The translations under genes were made by a program, and so were the position numbers. Shown here piece by piece: positions 55,016 to 63,688 of a DNA stretch of 64,000 bases. Origin of the DNA: Arcanobacterium phocisimile (GTDB lineage: Bacteria; Actinomycetota; Actinomycetes; Actinomycetales; Actinomycetaceae). The first letter of the stretch is position 1. Each line of letters starts with the position of its first letter. The notes beneath the pieces were generated by a model. It was not told the DNA's origin and ran no database searches. It saw only the letters and a program-made list of their open reading frames with translations. The stretch is from contig NZ_CP070228.1 in NCBI RefSeq assembly GCF_016904675.1, forward strand, positions 1,798,001 through 1,862,000. The letters run 5' to 3'.

Positions 55016-55404
55016 TCATCTACCCCTAACAGATATGGTCCAGCACGTGCCGTAGCTTCAAGCTCTACTGGAATCATTCCAATCGTCAACTCGGCACGGG
55101 TAATAATGCGTGAACTATCACCATCTACAGAACACATCATCTCCAGATTTCCGACCAGTCTTCTCCCCTTTCGGCAGGCTATCTGTTCACTGCCGGTATG
55201 CCGAAAGGTATGTGCAACTGCAAGGGAAGCGAGATCGGCCCGATCTTGTAAATCTTGTTGCTGGTGAACAACTCGACCTATACCGCTGAGCACACCTACC
55301 AATGCCAATATCATCGCCATAACGCCGAGAATTACGACAGTAGCCGAGCCAGGTTCACCCGCGTGATGGATATTGGGTTCTTTCCTGAATTTACGATCAC
55401 CCAC
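55012..55404 (-). CDS. TadE-like pilus-region protein (Rv3654c type)
   Basis: A protein of 130 residues. After a short basic N-terminus, GEPGSATVVILGVMAMILALVGVLSGIGRVVHQQQDLQDRADLASLAVAH is a TadE/TadG-like prepilin segment followed by the usual DxADLAALA-type pattern. It is the last gene of the tad operon. Actinobacterial relatives are annotated as helicase/secretion-neighbourhood TadE-like proteins. Probably secreted by, or part of, the Flp pilus. Confidence 0.82.
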   Translation of the reverse strand: MGDRKFRKEPNIHHAGEPGSATVVILGVMAMILALVGVLSGIGRVVHQQQDLQDRADLASLAVAHTFRHTGSEQIACRKGRRLVGNLEMMCSVDGDSSRIITRAELTIGMIPVELEATARAGPYLLGVDD

Positions 55405-55750
55405 GTGGCTCGACCATCGCTAACTGTGATCTGGACAGATCTACGCCAATCCAAGACAACATATGGGGAAGTTTCTTGCTCACCGTGACGCGCACATATT
55501 CACCTTCACGCTCGACATGCACCTCACTTCCATCTGATTGAACATGCTCGATCATCACCGCGACTTGATCTTGACCATGCAGTGCGTACTCGCGGGCAAT
55601 TTCACGAGCGCTATGCCCTGCGTCAGTTACATACAACCACCCCACTAACGGGGCTAATGCGCACAAAGTTACTGCTATGAGCGAGCCCATGCCTAACGCT
55701 GTTTCCACACTGACCATCCCATTTTCTTGACGCACCATCACTCCTGACAT
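55397..55750 (-). CDS. tadE: TadE-family minor pilin
   Basis: A protein of 117 residues starting at the ATG at 55750, seven bases after GAAGGAG. It has the TadE N-terminus, ENGMVSVETALGMGSLIAVTLCALAPLVGWLYVTDAGHSAREIAREYALHG: a Glu five residues into the hydrophobic helix and a following conserved ARExA motif. It would be processed by a prepilin peptidase encoded elsewhere. Longer readings to 55801 lack a ribosome site. Confidence 0.85.
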   Translation of the reverse strand: MSGVMVRQENGMVSVETALGMGSLIAVTLCALAPLVGWLYVTDAGHSAREIAREYALHGQDQVAVMIEHVQSDGSEVHVEREGEYVRVTVSKKLPHMLSWIGVDLSRSQLAMVEPRG

Positions 55751-55876
55751 CCCTACGCTCCTTCGAAGACTTATTGTTAGCCATTTTTCTGTGGCGACCA
55801 CTCCCTTACGTGGCCGCCACAGAAAATCACCTGTTGGATGGCGAATATGCCATGTCTATGCGTACCCCGGCATACT

Positions 55877-56068
55877 TCAGCTCATAAACGCTTCAAAGAT
55901 CATCTTGAACAGTGCCACGAAAAGTTCTTTAAACCAGTCTTGTTGCACGATCCAGATAAGAACGCCCGCGATACTGGTTGTCGCAATAGTTCCCACCGCA
56001 TATTCGGCGGAGACCATGCCGTTTTCCACACCACGACGGCAGTTTCGGAACATTGATAGAGCTTTCAT
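55877..56068 (-). CDS. Flp-pilin-like protein, DUF4244 family
   Basis: A protein of 63 residues: MKALSMFRNCRRGVENGMVSAEYAVGTIATTSIAGVLIWI and a second amphipathic half. The basic leader, ENGMVSAEYAVGTIA prepilin segment (Glu at +5-like position) and size fit DUF4244, the probable major Flp pilin of actinobacterial tad loci. The start at 56068 is chosen because GAGGTTGAAA precedes it. Confidence 0.82.
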   Translation of the reverse strand: MKALSMFRNCRRGVENGMVSAEYAVGTIATTSIAGVLIWIVQQDWFKELFVALFKMIFEAFMS

Positions 56069-56253
56069 TTTCAACCTCATTTGCTATTGTTTGATATTGC
56101 TTCATCACGTTTAGTGATGTTTCCAGTTTGTCAAACTACCCCACTATCCAAAAGTCCGATCCGATTGTCGTGGAAAGCTCCGAAACTACCTGTGCTTGTG
56201 GAAAAAGTAACTGCACAGTCACACCCAGTAGGAACTTCTCGCTTCGCCCCCAC

Positions 56254-56781
56254 TCACCACAGGGACGTGGCGAAACTAGCTACCACCGGTACCACCCCAA
56301 CAATGACGAATGCCGGCAAGAAACATAGGCCGAGGGGCATAACGAGGGCCGCCCCCAGCCGCCCTGCCGATTCTTTTGCACGTCGTGCTTGAGTCAGGCG
56401 CAGTGTGCGCGCCGCCCGCTCGAGTAACGCCACCGGCGCGACCCCGTCTACCCAAGCCGGTTGCAAGGTCCGTGCAAGCAAATCAAACCCCTCAACCTCA
56501 CACCACGCCTCTTCCCAACTTGCTCCCATCACTAGCATATTTGCAACCCCGGTAAGTTGATCGGCCGAATACGCTCCTGCTCCTACCCGCATCCCAGCCA
56601 TCGACATGCTCAGCACCCGCAACGTATCCGGCAATGAGCTTCCAGACATTAAAGTAGCGGCCGCAACATCTAAAACGACCGCCATGTCTACTCGTCCCGG
56701 TTTACCCTCTCGCACCTTGGCCATGTTCTTCATTGGCACAGTCAACAGCACGACCCATCCGATACTTAAGAGATAACGCAT
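56254..56781 (-). CDS. tadC: TadC-like type II secretion F-family protein
   Basis: A protein of 175 residues with an N-terminal hydrophobic segment, the cytoplasmic T2SSF domain (DMAVVLDVAAATLMSGSSLPDTLRVLSMSMAG), and a C-terminal membrane segment (LGAALVMPLGLCFLPAFVIVGVVPVV). It is a platform protein of the Tad pilus. It directly follows tadB with no gap. A 172-bp gap without genes separates it from the pilin gene. Confidence 0.85.
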   Translation of the reverse strand: MRYLLSIGWVVLLTVPMKNMAKVREGKPGRVDMAVVLDVAAATLMSGSSLPDTLRVLSMSMAGMRVGAGAYSADQLTGVANMLVMGASWEEAWCEVEGFDLLARTLQPAWVDGVAPVALLERAARTLRLTQARRAKESAGRLGAALVMPLGLCFLPAFVIVGVVPVVASFATSLW

Positions 56782-57477
56782 TTAAAGTTCCTCGCTTTCT
56801 CGGCGAGCACGCACCACCAAGCACCACACCCACCACACACCTAAGGCTTCTGCCAACAACCCGGAAGCCAACACCAGTGCACCAAAAATTGATGACACAA
56901 AAAACCCCAGCGGATCAGCCCCTAACATACGCCCGCTCAGTAATCCCACAACTGGCAAACATGCCAGCATCACCGCCGATGTTTGTGGCCCTGCCATCGC
57001 AATATCGCGAGCCGCCACTGCCTCGCCAGCTTCAGTAATCCCCAACGCACATGCATCGAAGACGTCGGCCACCGGAGCTCCAGTTCCGTGGGACATTCGG
57101 CAGACAAGAAAAACCGCAGGCAACGCTGAAATCGTCGCCTGCGGTATTCGATGACGCCGGCGATACCACCACGACGTTTGCGATAACTCACGTAGCACAT
57201 GCGCAACCCCGTCGTCGTCAAATACACTTCGCCCCGGAAGAGAATGTAGATATGTATAAGGCTCCAAAGCCTGCTCCCAAGCCCTTTCAAGAGAGGCTCC
57301 AGAACGTAACCGAGTAGCAACTTCTGCAACCACCATTCCCATATCCAGTCCGACGCGCTTTTTCTTTTTCTCACCCGCACGCTTTGATCGCTTGAGCATT
57401 GAGAGGTCAAATAGCGCACGGCCAACGCGCGGCACACTTACGAAAGCAACGAGAAATACGCTGAGCACCACAAGCAT
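56782..57477 (-). CDS. tadB: TadB-like type II secretion F-family protein
   Basis: A protein of 231 residues. An N-terminal hydrophobic segment precedes a basic region, then the T2SSF domain (VVAEVATRLRSGASLERAWEQAL...ALGITEAGEAVAARDIAMAGPQTSAVMLACLPVVGLLSG) and C-terminal membrane segments. It is the second inner-membrane platform protein of the Tad apparatus. The start overlaps the tadA stop by one base (TAATG). Confidence 0.85.
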   Translation of the reverse strand: MLVVLSVFLVAFVSVPRVGRALFDLSMLKRSKRAGEKKKKRVGLDMGMVVAEVATRLRSGASLERAWEQALEPYTYLHSLPGRSVFDDDGVAHVLRELSQTSWWYRRRHRIPQATISALPAVFLVCRMSHGTGAPVADVFDACALGITEAGEAVAARDIAMAGPQTSAVMLACLPVVGLLSGRMLGADPLGFFVSSIFGALVLASGLLAEALGVWWVWCLVVRARRESEEL

Positions 57478-58625
57478 TACAGCCCCAACCTTTCACACAA
57501 CTGCTGGTAGCTTGGCCCGTACTGGACACCGCCGGCGTGAACATTGACCGCAATCTGGGCAACAAGTTCTCCGCCCTGGCGATGCAGAGTCGCAATTTGA
57601 GCAATACCACGCCAAGCTCCGCGCCGTTCAACATGAATAACAGCGTCGAGCGCACTTGCCGCCTGAGCGGCCACCGTACTTTCACTCATCTGCGCCAACG
57701 CACCAAGCGCTACTAGGCGAGTTGGAACATCATGGGCAGAATTCGCGTGGATGGTTGCCCACCCGCCTTCATGGCCGGTATTGAGCGCACCCAACACGTC
57801 GCGCACTTCAACTCCGCGACATTCGCCCAACACAATACGATCTGGTCGCATACGCATCGCGGCGCGCACCAGGTCACTCATCGTCACTTCCCCAGCTCCT
57901 TGAACATTTGCGCGTCTGACCTGCAGATGCAGCACATGAGGATGTTCCGGGGCAAGTTCCGCAGATTCTTCAATAATTAAAATTCGCTCAGTAACGGCAA
58001 TTCGGCTCAACATTGCGTTCAACAGCGTTGTTTTCCCTGCTCCCGTAGCGCCAGAAATGATGACGTTGGCGTGCTTTTCAACAAGCGCATGAGCCAGCGA
58101 CACAAGCGAATGCGGGATTGCTCCAAGCTGCGCTAATTTTTCCAGCGACAACACTTGAGCACGGTGAGTTCGCAACGAAATGAGCGTCCCCGATGCAGAA
58201 AGCGGCGGAATCATCGCATGAAGTCGCACACCTGAGGGAAATGTACCATCGACAATCGGACTCGAATCATCCAACCGTTGGCCACACAACGCGGCCAACC
58301 GTACCGCAAGCGCTCGCACGCCTGCTGCCGTGCGGACGCTGTCATCGCCCTCTTCCGGAGCTACTTGCACCATGCCATCACCGCGATCAACCCATACTTG
58401 ACCAGGCCCATTGACTACCACGTCAGTGACGTCTGGATCTTCTAGTAGCGGTCCAATCGTCAATCCAGCTCCGGTGACTTCGTGGCGTACTTGCGCATCG
58501 GCACTGGCAACGTCAATTGTGGTTAGCAATCCGTGCTGAGCGTTGAGTGCTCCAGCTGAGGTACTTCCCGCCGCTAACCGCCGGCGGATAGCGGACACTT
58601 GTTCAGCTGGGAGGCGTTTGTTCAT
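57477..58625 (-). CDS. tadA: TadA/CpaF-type secretion ATPase
   Basis: A GspE-type ATPase of 382 residues that drives Flp pilus assembly. The Walker A region is NVIISGATGAGKTTLLNAML, the Asp box ERILIIEESAELAPEHPHVLHLQ, the Walker B region RPDRIVLGECRGVEVRDVL and the His box GHEGGWATIHANSA. The start at 58625 overlaps the ssd stop (ATGA), with GGGAG upstream; a longer frame to 58652 is less likely. Confidence 0.93.
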   Translation of the reverse strand: MNKRLPAEQVSAIRRRLAAGSTSAGALNAQHGLLTTIDVASADAQVRHEVTGAGLTIGPLLEDPDVTDVVVNGPGQVWVDRGDGMVQVAPEEGDDSVRTAAGVRALAVRLAALCGQRLDDSSPIVDGTFPSGVRLHAMIPPLSASGTLISLRTHRAQVLSLEKLAQLGAIPHSLVSLAHALVEKHANVIISGATGAGKTTLLNAMLSRIAVTERILIIEESAELAPEHPHVLHLQVRRANVQGAGEVTMSDLVRAAMRMRPDRIVLGECRGVEVRDVLGALNTGHEGGWATIHANSAHDVPTRLVALGALAQMSESTVAAQAASALDAVIHVERRGAWRGIAQIATLHRQGGELVAQIAVNVHAGGVQYGPSYQQLCERLGL

Positions 58626-59647
58626 ACCACTGACTCCCGAACAATCGACCATAGTCGTCGCATATCTTTAGCGGCCGTGGACCGCTTGCGATCTCCAGGC
58701 ACTACCCCATGGTCGAGATCTGCATTTGCATGAGACATACGCCGCACAGCATAAACATCGCGATAGTTAAGCGAGACCGCAACATTATCTGCTTGCGCGT
58801 GGGCTTTTGCCTCATTGGCGACAATTAACGTGTGGGCGAATTCTTCTAACTCACGATATTTTTTGCGTGCAGATTCCACGGCGGGCGGAGTAGTGTGGGT
58901 GACCAGAATGAGCACATCGCACCATTTCAACCATTCGCGTTGCGCCGCCCAGGCGCCACCTAACACTCCTAAATCGATAAATGTCCAAGCATGCACTTGA
59001 CTTAAAGCACTCACTGCGCGAGAGCCTTGTTCACCGCTTGCGCTATCTACGGCAATCCGATTGCCCGGCAAGATACTAACCCCGTTCCATAAGACGAGTG
59101 AGTGCGCAAGCTTTCCCGGAAGCACCACTCCTTGGGTAGTAAAAATATTGGCACGATTGGTTGCCTGATCATCAATACCGAGCAATATATTCCATGAGTC
59201 TGAACACATATTGAAATCAGCAAGGGCAACTGGGGATTTTTCTGCGGCTGCTAGGCGCGCTAGCCACGCGGCGATCGTCGTCGTCCCGGCTCCGCCGTGC
59301 GCACCTATCACCCCGATGATACTGCCGCGCACAGTTGCTCCAACTGCACTCATCAGCGCCATGAGGTCAGCTGCGTCATCACGCACGTGGAATTGGGCAA
59401 CTCCACGAGCGAAGTAGGATGCGAACATGTCATGGAATCGGGCTTGAACCATCATCGGAGCAAGGCCGTGTGACGTGAAGGTTAATACGGCATCTATTGA
59501 ATGATTTGACGCTGTGGCCACTTGGAAATCGAGGCCGACTAGTTGCGCCAATCGTCGCAATTCTTCGGCAATCGTTTCATTGTTTCCCCGATATAGCAAT
59601 GACGCTAATTCTAATTCAGGAATTTTTTGTGTTGATGTTGCTCTCAT
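58622..59647 (-). CDS. ssd: Ssd/CpaE-like septum-site/pilus-locus ATPase-like protein
   Basis: A protein of 341 residues. The C-terminal two thirds are a MinD/ParA-like fold with a degenerate P-loop, GVIGAHGGAGTTTIAAWLARLA, lacking the usual Lys, as in actinobacterial Ssd and CpaE/TadZ proteins. WTFIDLGVLGG is the Walker B-like strand. The N-terminal part is a receiver-like domain. It opens the tad operon; relatives place the pilus machine at a pole or influence septation. Confidence 0.85.
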   Translation of the reverse strand: MRATSTQKIPELELASLLYRGNNETIAEELRRLAQLVGLDFQVATASNHSIDAVLTFTSHGLAPMMVQARFHDMFASYFARGVAQFHVRDDAADLMALMSAVGATVRGSIIGVIGAHGGAGTTTIAAWLARLAAAEKSPVALADFNMCSDSWNILLGIDDQATNRANIFTTQGVVLPGKLAHSLVLWNGVSILPGNRIAVDSASGEQGSRAVSALSQVHAWTFIDLGVLGGAWAAQREWLKWCDVLILVTHTTPPAVESARKKYRELEEFAHTLIVANEAKAHAQADNVAVSLNYRDVYAVRRMSHANADLDHGVVPGDRKRSTAAKDMRRLWSIVRESVV

Positions 59648-59829
59648 ATATACAACCGTGCCGTAAGCTACTCGACTATGGCCTGGACGAAACGAAGAAC
59701 GTGGATAACTCTATATATCCACAGCTCAAACAACATGGTCTGTGTAACTTTTCCACGAAACACCACTGAGTTCACATACTCATACTAAAGATAGCGATAG
59801 CGTTAGTGTAACTAACTACAGGAGGAATC

Positions 59830-60999
59830 GTGACTACACCGAACGATCCATACAACTCGGCCAACCCACGGCCGTTTGATGACGACGACATTCTCGAACC
59901 AATCGTCGAGAATACCGACCGCCTACAGCCGGAAGATCAATCCGAGCATGTCACTGGTGAGACGGTACTAGCCGACGATGCCCTCAATCTTGGCAATGAT
60001 GCGCCAGACTTTGGGGAAATACTAAACTCTGATCAGGCGCCTGCAGAATCTGGCGAATCTGCCGAGCTGCCCGAAACGGATACCTCCCAGTGGGGATCGC
60101 CAAAATATGCTGCTGAGCCGCACTACAGCGCAAACGAGTTCGCTAACGTCGAACCTCGAGAAGATCTCGCCGATCCAGACCTTCCTGCGCCCGGACCAGC
60201 TCAACCAGTTGCACATCAGACCATCGCGACAAAAGCTCCGTCGAACCCTAACCCGACACTTGGTTCCTACTTCGGCGATGACGAAAGTGCAGACTCTTCG
60301 GCTGCTGTCGCGGCACTAGCTACTGCCGAGGCTGCCACTCCTCAGCGCAAATCTGTTATGCCGGTTGAGGAAAACGATGAACCAGCCTTCGCACCTTCCC
60401 GCGAAGACTGGGGAGCAGACCCCGGCGAGATCGGTGAAATCACCGAAATCCCGGAAGAGCCAAAGGGACGCGGTTGGATCCACACTGGTAGCTTCTTCCT
60501 CACTCTTCTTCTTATGCCACTGGCATGGTATTTAATTTCCGACGCCGGAGCTCGCCTCTATCTGGTGGAGAAGAATCCATGGGATGCCCAGGCATTTGCG
60601 TTCTTCCCATTCATTGAGCTACTTGGCGGGCTTATCACCTTGGCCGCACTATGGCTCACCGCGCGCGCATCCTCCCTTGGTGCACAATTCTGGGGAGCTA
60701 TCGTCACCATTGCTGGCATGGTTGCTCTGATTGTTCCATCGTTGGGACACAAAGGAATCAACTGGCTCGATGCGCAAATCGGCGACTTTAACGCATTCAC
60801 CGGAAACGTTATTCATCACCTTGAACTCGATCTTGGTACCGGGCGCGTTGTTATTCTCGGTTTCTTACTCTTCATGACCGGTGTTGCGACCCACGCAGCT
60901 CGCCGGCGTGGAGCGATGCGTGCAACGTCGCTCACCCGTCGTGAGTTCTTGCTCAGCACTTCGACATCCGAAAAAACTGAGAATACTCCGGCTAACTAA
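59830..60999 (+). CDS. acidic membrane protein of unknown function
   Basis: A protein of 389 residues. It starts with GTG at 59830, six bases after a perfect AGGAGG (59820-59825). The N-terminal ~215 residues are disordered and acidic (FDDDDILEPIVE, DDESADSSAAVAAL). Four hydrophobic segments follow (FFLTLLLMPLAWYLI, FIELLGGLITLAALWLTA, FWGAIVTIAGMVALIVPSL, VVILGFLLFMTGVATHA). No family is recognised. It has the same direction as the next gene and is 28 bp upstream of it, so the two may be co-transcribed. Confidence 0.8.
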   Translation: MTTPNDPYNSANPRPFDDDDILEPIVENTDRLQPEDQSEHVTGETVLADDALNLGNDAPDFGEILNSDQAPAESGESAELPETDTSQWGSPKYAAEPHYSANEFANVEPREDLADPDLPAPGPAQPVAHQTIATKAPSNPNPTLGSYFGDDESADSSAAVAALATAEAATPQRKSVMPVEENDEPAFAPSREDWGADPGEIGEITEIPEEPKGRGWIHTGSFFLTLLLMPLAWYLISDAGARLYLVEKNPWDAQAFAFFPFIELLGGLITLAALWLTARASSLGAQFWGAIVTIAGMVALIVPSLGHKGINWLDAQIGDFNAFTGNVIHHLELDLGTGRVVILGFLLFMTGVATHAARRRGAMRATSLTRREFLLSTSTSEKTENTPAN

Positions 61000-61027
61000 A
61001 CCACGTCGAACGGAAATGTAGACCGCC

Positions 61028-61939
61028 ATGCCTGCCGATACTACCTGCATCACGTTACCTGGGCCGTGGGAGCACCGCCTGATTCAAGCTAATGGTGCCC
61101 AGTTCCATATTGTGAGTGCTGGAGAATATACTGACTCAAAGCCTCTTGTGCTTTTAGTTCATGGATTCCCGCAGTATTGGTGGGCATGGCGACATCAGAT
61201 TGAAGCTATTGCCCAGGCCGGATACCAAGTAGTCGCTATCGACCAGCGCGGTATCGGCGGATCCGATAAAACACCAAAATCCGAAGACGGTTTCACGCTC
61301 GCTCAAGATTTAGTGAAAATTGTGCGTAGCCTGGGTGTGCGTCAAGCCGTTCTCGTTGGACAAGGGCGCGGCGGCGCCTTGGCATGGTCAGCAGTGTCGA
61401 TGGAACCTGACCTGTTTAGCGGCCTTATTACTCTTTCCTCACCTCATCCGCGTACTTTGCAGCGCATTGGAACTCACGTGACGTTGCGGACGTGGACGTA
61501 TGCGGCCACGACGTTTTTGCGTTCGATATCGAAGCGTGCACTGAAAGACGAAACAAAACTTCGCCGTATTTTCGAATCATGGTCTGCACCAGGAAACAAT
61601 GGGGCCACCTCCCAAGCTAGCTATTACGCACAGGCGCTTAATCTGCCAATGGCCGCAGATATCGCAATCGATCAGTTGCGATGGATGTATCTTGCCCAAC
61701 ATCGCCCCTCAGGGCGTGCATATTTACGCGAATCAGCACAATCAGTTCGACTACCGATTCTCGCTATTCGCGGCGAAAGCGATCCGTTGTTACCGAAACG
61801 AGCCTGGGGAAAAGATCGCGAATTTGCGATCGGCGACTACCGGTTTGAATCCGTCGCCGACGCCGGACACTTTATTGCCGAAGAGCAGCCTGAGCGCGTT
61901 AGCGACTTGATTGTAGATTTCTTAGATCGTCTCGCCTAG
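61028..61939 (+). CDS. alpha/beta-hydrolase, epoxide-hydrolase-like (EphE-type), non-canonical nucleophile
   Basis: A protein of 303 residues. The fold is clear: LLVHGFPQYWWAWRHQIEAIAQAGYQVVAIDQRGIGGSDKTP (HGFP oxyanion motif) and a C-terminal acid/base pair in AIRGESDPLLP and VADAGHFIAEEQPE. The nucleophile elbow, normally GHDWGG or GxSxG, reads VGQGRGG, with Gly at the nucleophile position. It may therefore be non-catalytic or use another residue. Its neighbours nth and crp match the order around mycobacterial EphE. Confidence 0.85.
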   Translation: MPADTTCITLPGPWEHRLIQANGAQFHIVSAGEYTDSKPLVLLVHGFPQYWWAWRHQIEAIAQAGYQVVAIDQRGIGGSDKTPKSEDGFTLAQDLVKIVRSLGVRQAVLVGQGRGGALAWSAVSMEPDLFSGLITLSSPHPRTLQRIGTHVTLRTWTYAATTFLRSISKRALKDETKLRRIFESWSAPGNNGATSQASYYAQALNLPMAADIAIDQLRWMYLAQHRPSGRAYLRESAQSVRLPILAIRGESDPLLPKRAWGKDREFAIGDYRFESVADAGHFIAEEQPERVSDLIVDFLDRLA

Positions 61940-61959
61940 CTCCGGGTTTCTTTTCGTTA

Positions 61960-62652
61960 TTAGCCAATTTCAAGCTCGAAACTAGGGCAAATGTCTGCCA
62001 TTGGGCATGTTCCACACGCTGGTTTACGCGAGTGACACACTTGCCGGCCATGGTCGATCACGCGGTGACAGATGATGGTCCATTGCGATTGTGGCAATAT
62101 CTTTGCTAAATCAGCTTCTGCTTTTACTGGATCAGTTTCGCGTGTCCAAGCCCAGCGGCGCGATAATCTGCCGACGTGGGTATCGACGGTGATTCCGGGG
62201 ATATCGAATGCGTTTCCTAGAACGACGTTAGCAGTTTTCCGCCCGACTCCGGGAAGTGTTACTAAATCATCGAGGTTGCCGGGCACCTCGCCGTCAAATC
62301 TTTGGAGAAGGCCATTGGCTAAACCGTTGATCGAGCGCGCTTTGGAGCGATAAAAACCCAACGGGTGCAAGATATCTTCCAAGACTGGAAGTGGCGCTGT
62401 GGCCATTGATTGCGGATCAGGGAAGTTTTCGAAAAGTGTTGGCGTCACTGAGTTTACGCGCGCATCAGTGGTTTGGGCAGAAAGCACAGTAGCTGTTAGT
62501 AACTCAAATGCGTTGCTATGGTCCAGTGCGCAATGTGAGTCTGGGTAGAGTTCAGCCAATCGTTCCACGATTGTTTCAGCATGTTCGCGCCGGGCACGCA
62601 GTGAGCGCGGACGGAATGGAAGACGACGTTGCACAGTTTTCTTTTCACTCAT
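61960..62652 (-). CDS. nth: endonuclease III
   Basis: A DNA glycosylase/AP lyase of 230 residues for oxidised pyrimidines. The helix-hairpin-helix is DLVTLPGVGRKTANVVLGNAF, with the catalytic Asp in ITVDTHVGRLSRR, and the 4Fe-4S motif is CHSRKPACGTCPMADIC (C-x6-7-C-x2-C-x5-C pattern with the preceding Cys). The basic N-terminus KKTVQRRLPFRPRSLRARR is an actinobacterial extension. It is convergent with the hydrolase gene and divergent from crp. Confidence 0.96.
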   Translation of the reverse strand: MSEKKTVQRRLPFRPRSLRARREHAETIVERLAELYPDSHCALDHSNAFELLTATVLSAQTTDARVNSVTPTLFENFPDPQSMATAPLPVLEDILHPLGFYRSKARSINGLANGLLQRFDGEVPGNLDDLVTLPGVGRKTANVVLGNAFDIPGITVDTHVGRLSRRWAWTRETDPVKAEADLAKILPQSQWTIICHRVIDHGRQVCHSRKPACGTCPMADICPSFELEIG

Positions 62653-62838
62653 ACTTTCTCCTCGCTTACTTCAGCTTAACCTCACATGGGACCGCCCGCT
62701 AAATAAAATAACTCTTTGAAAAGAAAATTGTGCTACCGCGTGCCTAAAGCTGTAAAACGTGGCACACTTAGTTATGTATGACCTCGCACACACGATTCGA
62801 GGTTTTGTCCTAGTAGCTTTCTATTGAAAGGAATTCGG

Positions 62839-63516
62839 ATGGATTCCACCGTTTTGGCTCATGTAGAGCTGTTCCGAGAGTTAGATGAGTCCGATCGCGC
62901 AGATCTGCTTGCTCTCATGTCCGAGACCACCTTAAAGCGTGGCGAATCGCTTTTCCACGAAGGTGATTCTGGCGACCGCCTCTACGTAGTCACCGACGGT
63001 AAGGTCAAGCTTTCCCACACTGCTGACGACGGCCGCGAGAACCTTATTGCTGTTCTCGGCCCCGGCGAGATTATTGGCGAACTTACCTTGTTCGATCTCG
63101 GTGCGCGTTCATCAACTGTGACAGCTATTGCTGCCACCAGCCTGCTGTCTCTTTCCCACAAGGATATGATGACCTACATCGACTCCCATCCTGCTATGGC
63201 GAAGTCGATGCTTCGCGAACTGGCTCGTCGCCTGCGCACCACAAATCAGCAGATGGCAGACCTCGTTTTCTCTGACGTTCCAGGCCGCGTTGCGAAGGCA
63301 CTTCTTGATCTTGCCGAGCGTTTCGGTGAGCGTACTCAAGAAGGAATCTATGTCGCACATGATCTCACCCAGGAAGAGCTTGCACACCTCGTTGGCGCTT
63401 CACGTGAGACCGTGAATAAATCCTTGGCTGATTTCACCTCGCGTGGTTGGATCCGCCTCGAAGGACGCGCAGTTCTCCTTATTCAGGTTCAGCGCTTGCA
63501 GCGTCGCGCACACTGA
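62839..63516 (+). CDS. crp: Crp/Fnr-family transcription regulator
   Basis: A protein of 225 residues. The start is the ATG at 62839, preceded by AAAGGAA. The cyclic-nucleotide-binding domain has VVTDGKVKLSHTADDGRENLIAVLGPGEIIGELTLFDLGARSSTVTA (PGE..GEL..F and RSxTxxA signature, implying cAMP binding). The C-terminal helix-turn-helix is LTQEELAHLVGASRETVNKSLADF. It is the actinobacterial GlxR/Rv3676-type global regulator. It is divergent from nth. Confidence 0.95.
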   Translation: MDSTVLAHVELFRELDESDRADLLALMSETTLKRGESLFHEGDSGDRLYVVTDGKVKLSHTADDGRENLIAVLGPGEIIGELTLFDLGARSSTVTAIAATSLLSLSHKDMMTYIDSHPAMAKSMLRELARRLRTTNQQMADLVFSDVPGRVAKALLDLAERFGERTQEGIYVAHDLTQEELAHLVGASRETVNKSLADFTSRGWIRLEGRAVLLIQVQRLQRRAH

Positions 63517-63548
63517 TTAGAGCCTCGCGCACACTAACTAGTTTTTAT

Positions 63549-63590
63549 GTCAGTGGTGGGTGGTACGAAAACGTACCACCCACCACTGAC
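63549..63590. terminator. perfect 19-bp stem-loop after crp
   Basis: The arms 63549-63567 and 63572-63590 are exact reverse complements with loop AAAA, followed by ATTCTTTTGC. It lies between convergent crp and the RidA-family gene. Confidence 0.75.
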
Positions 63591-63688
63591 ATTCTTTTGC
63601 TTTCACGACAGCGAATATGATCAAACGTTTAGCCCACGGCGTCGAAGCCCGCGCGCTTCGTATTAACTTGGCGCATGACCAGCTCGTG

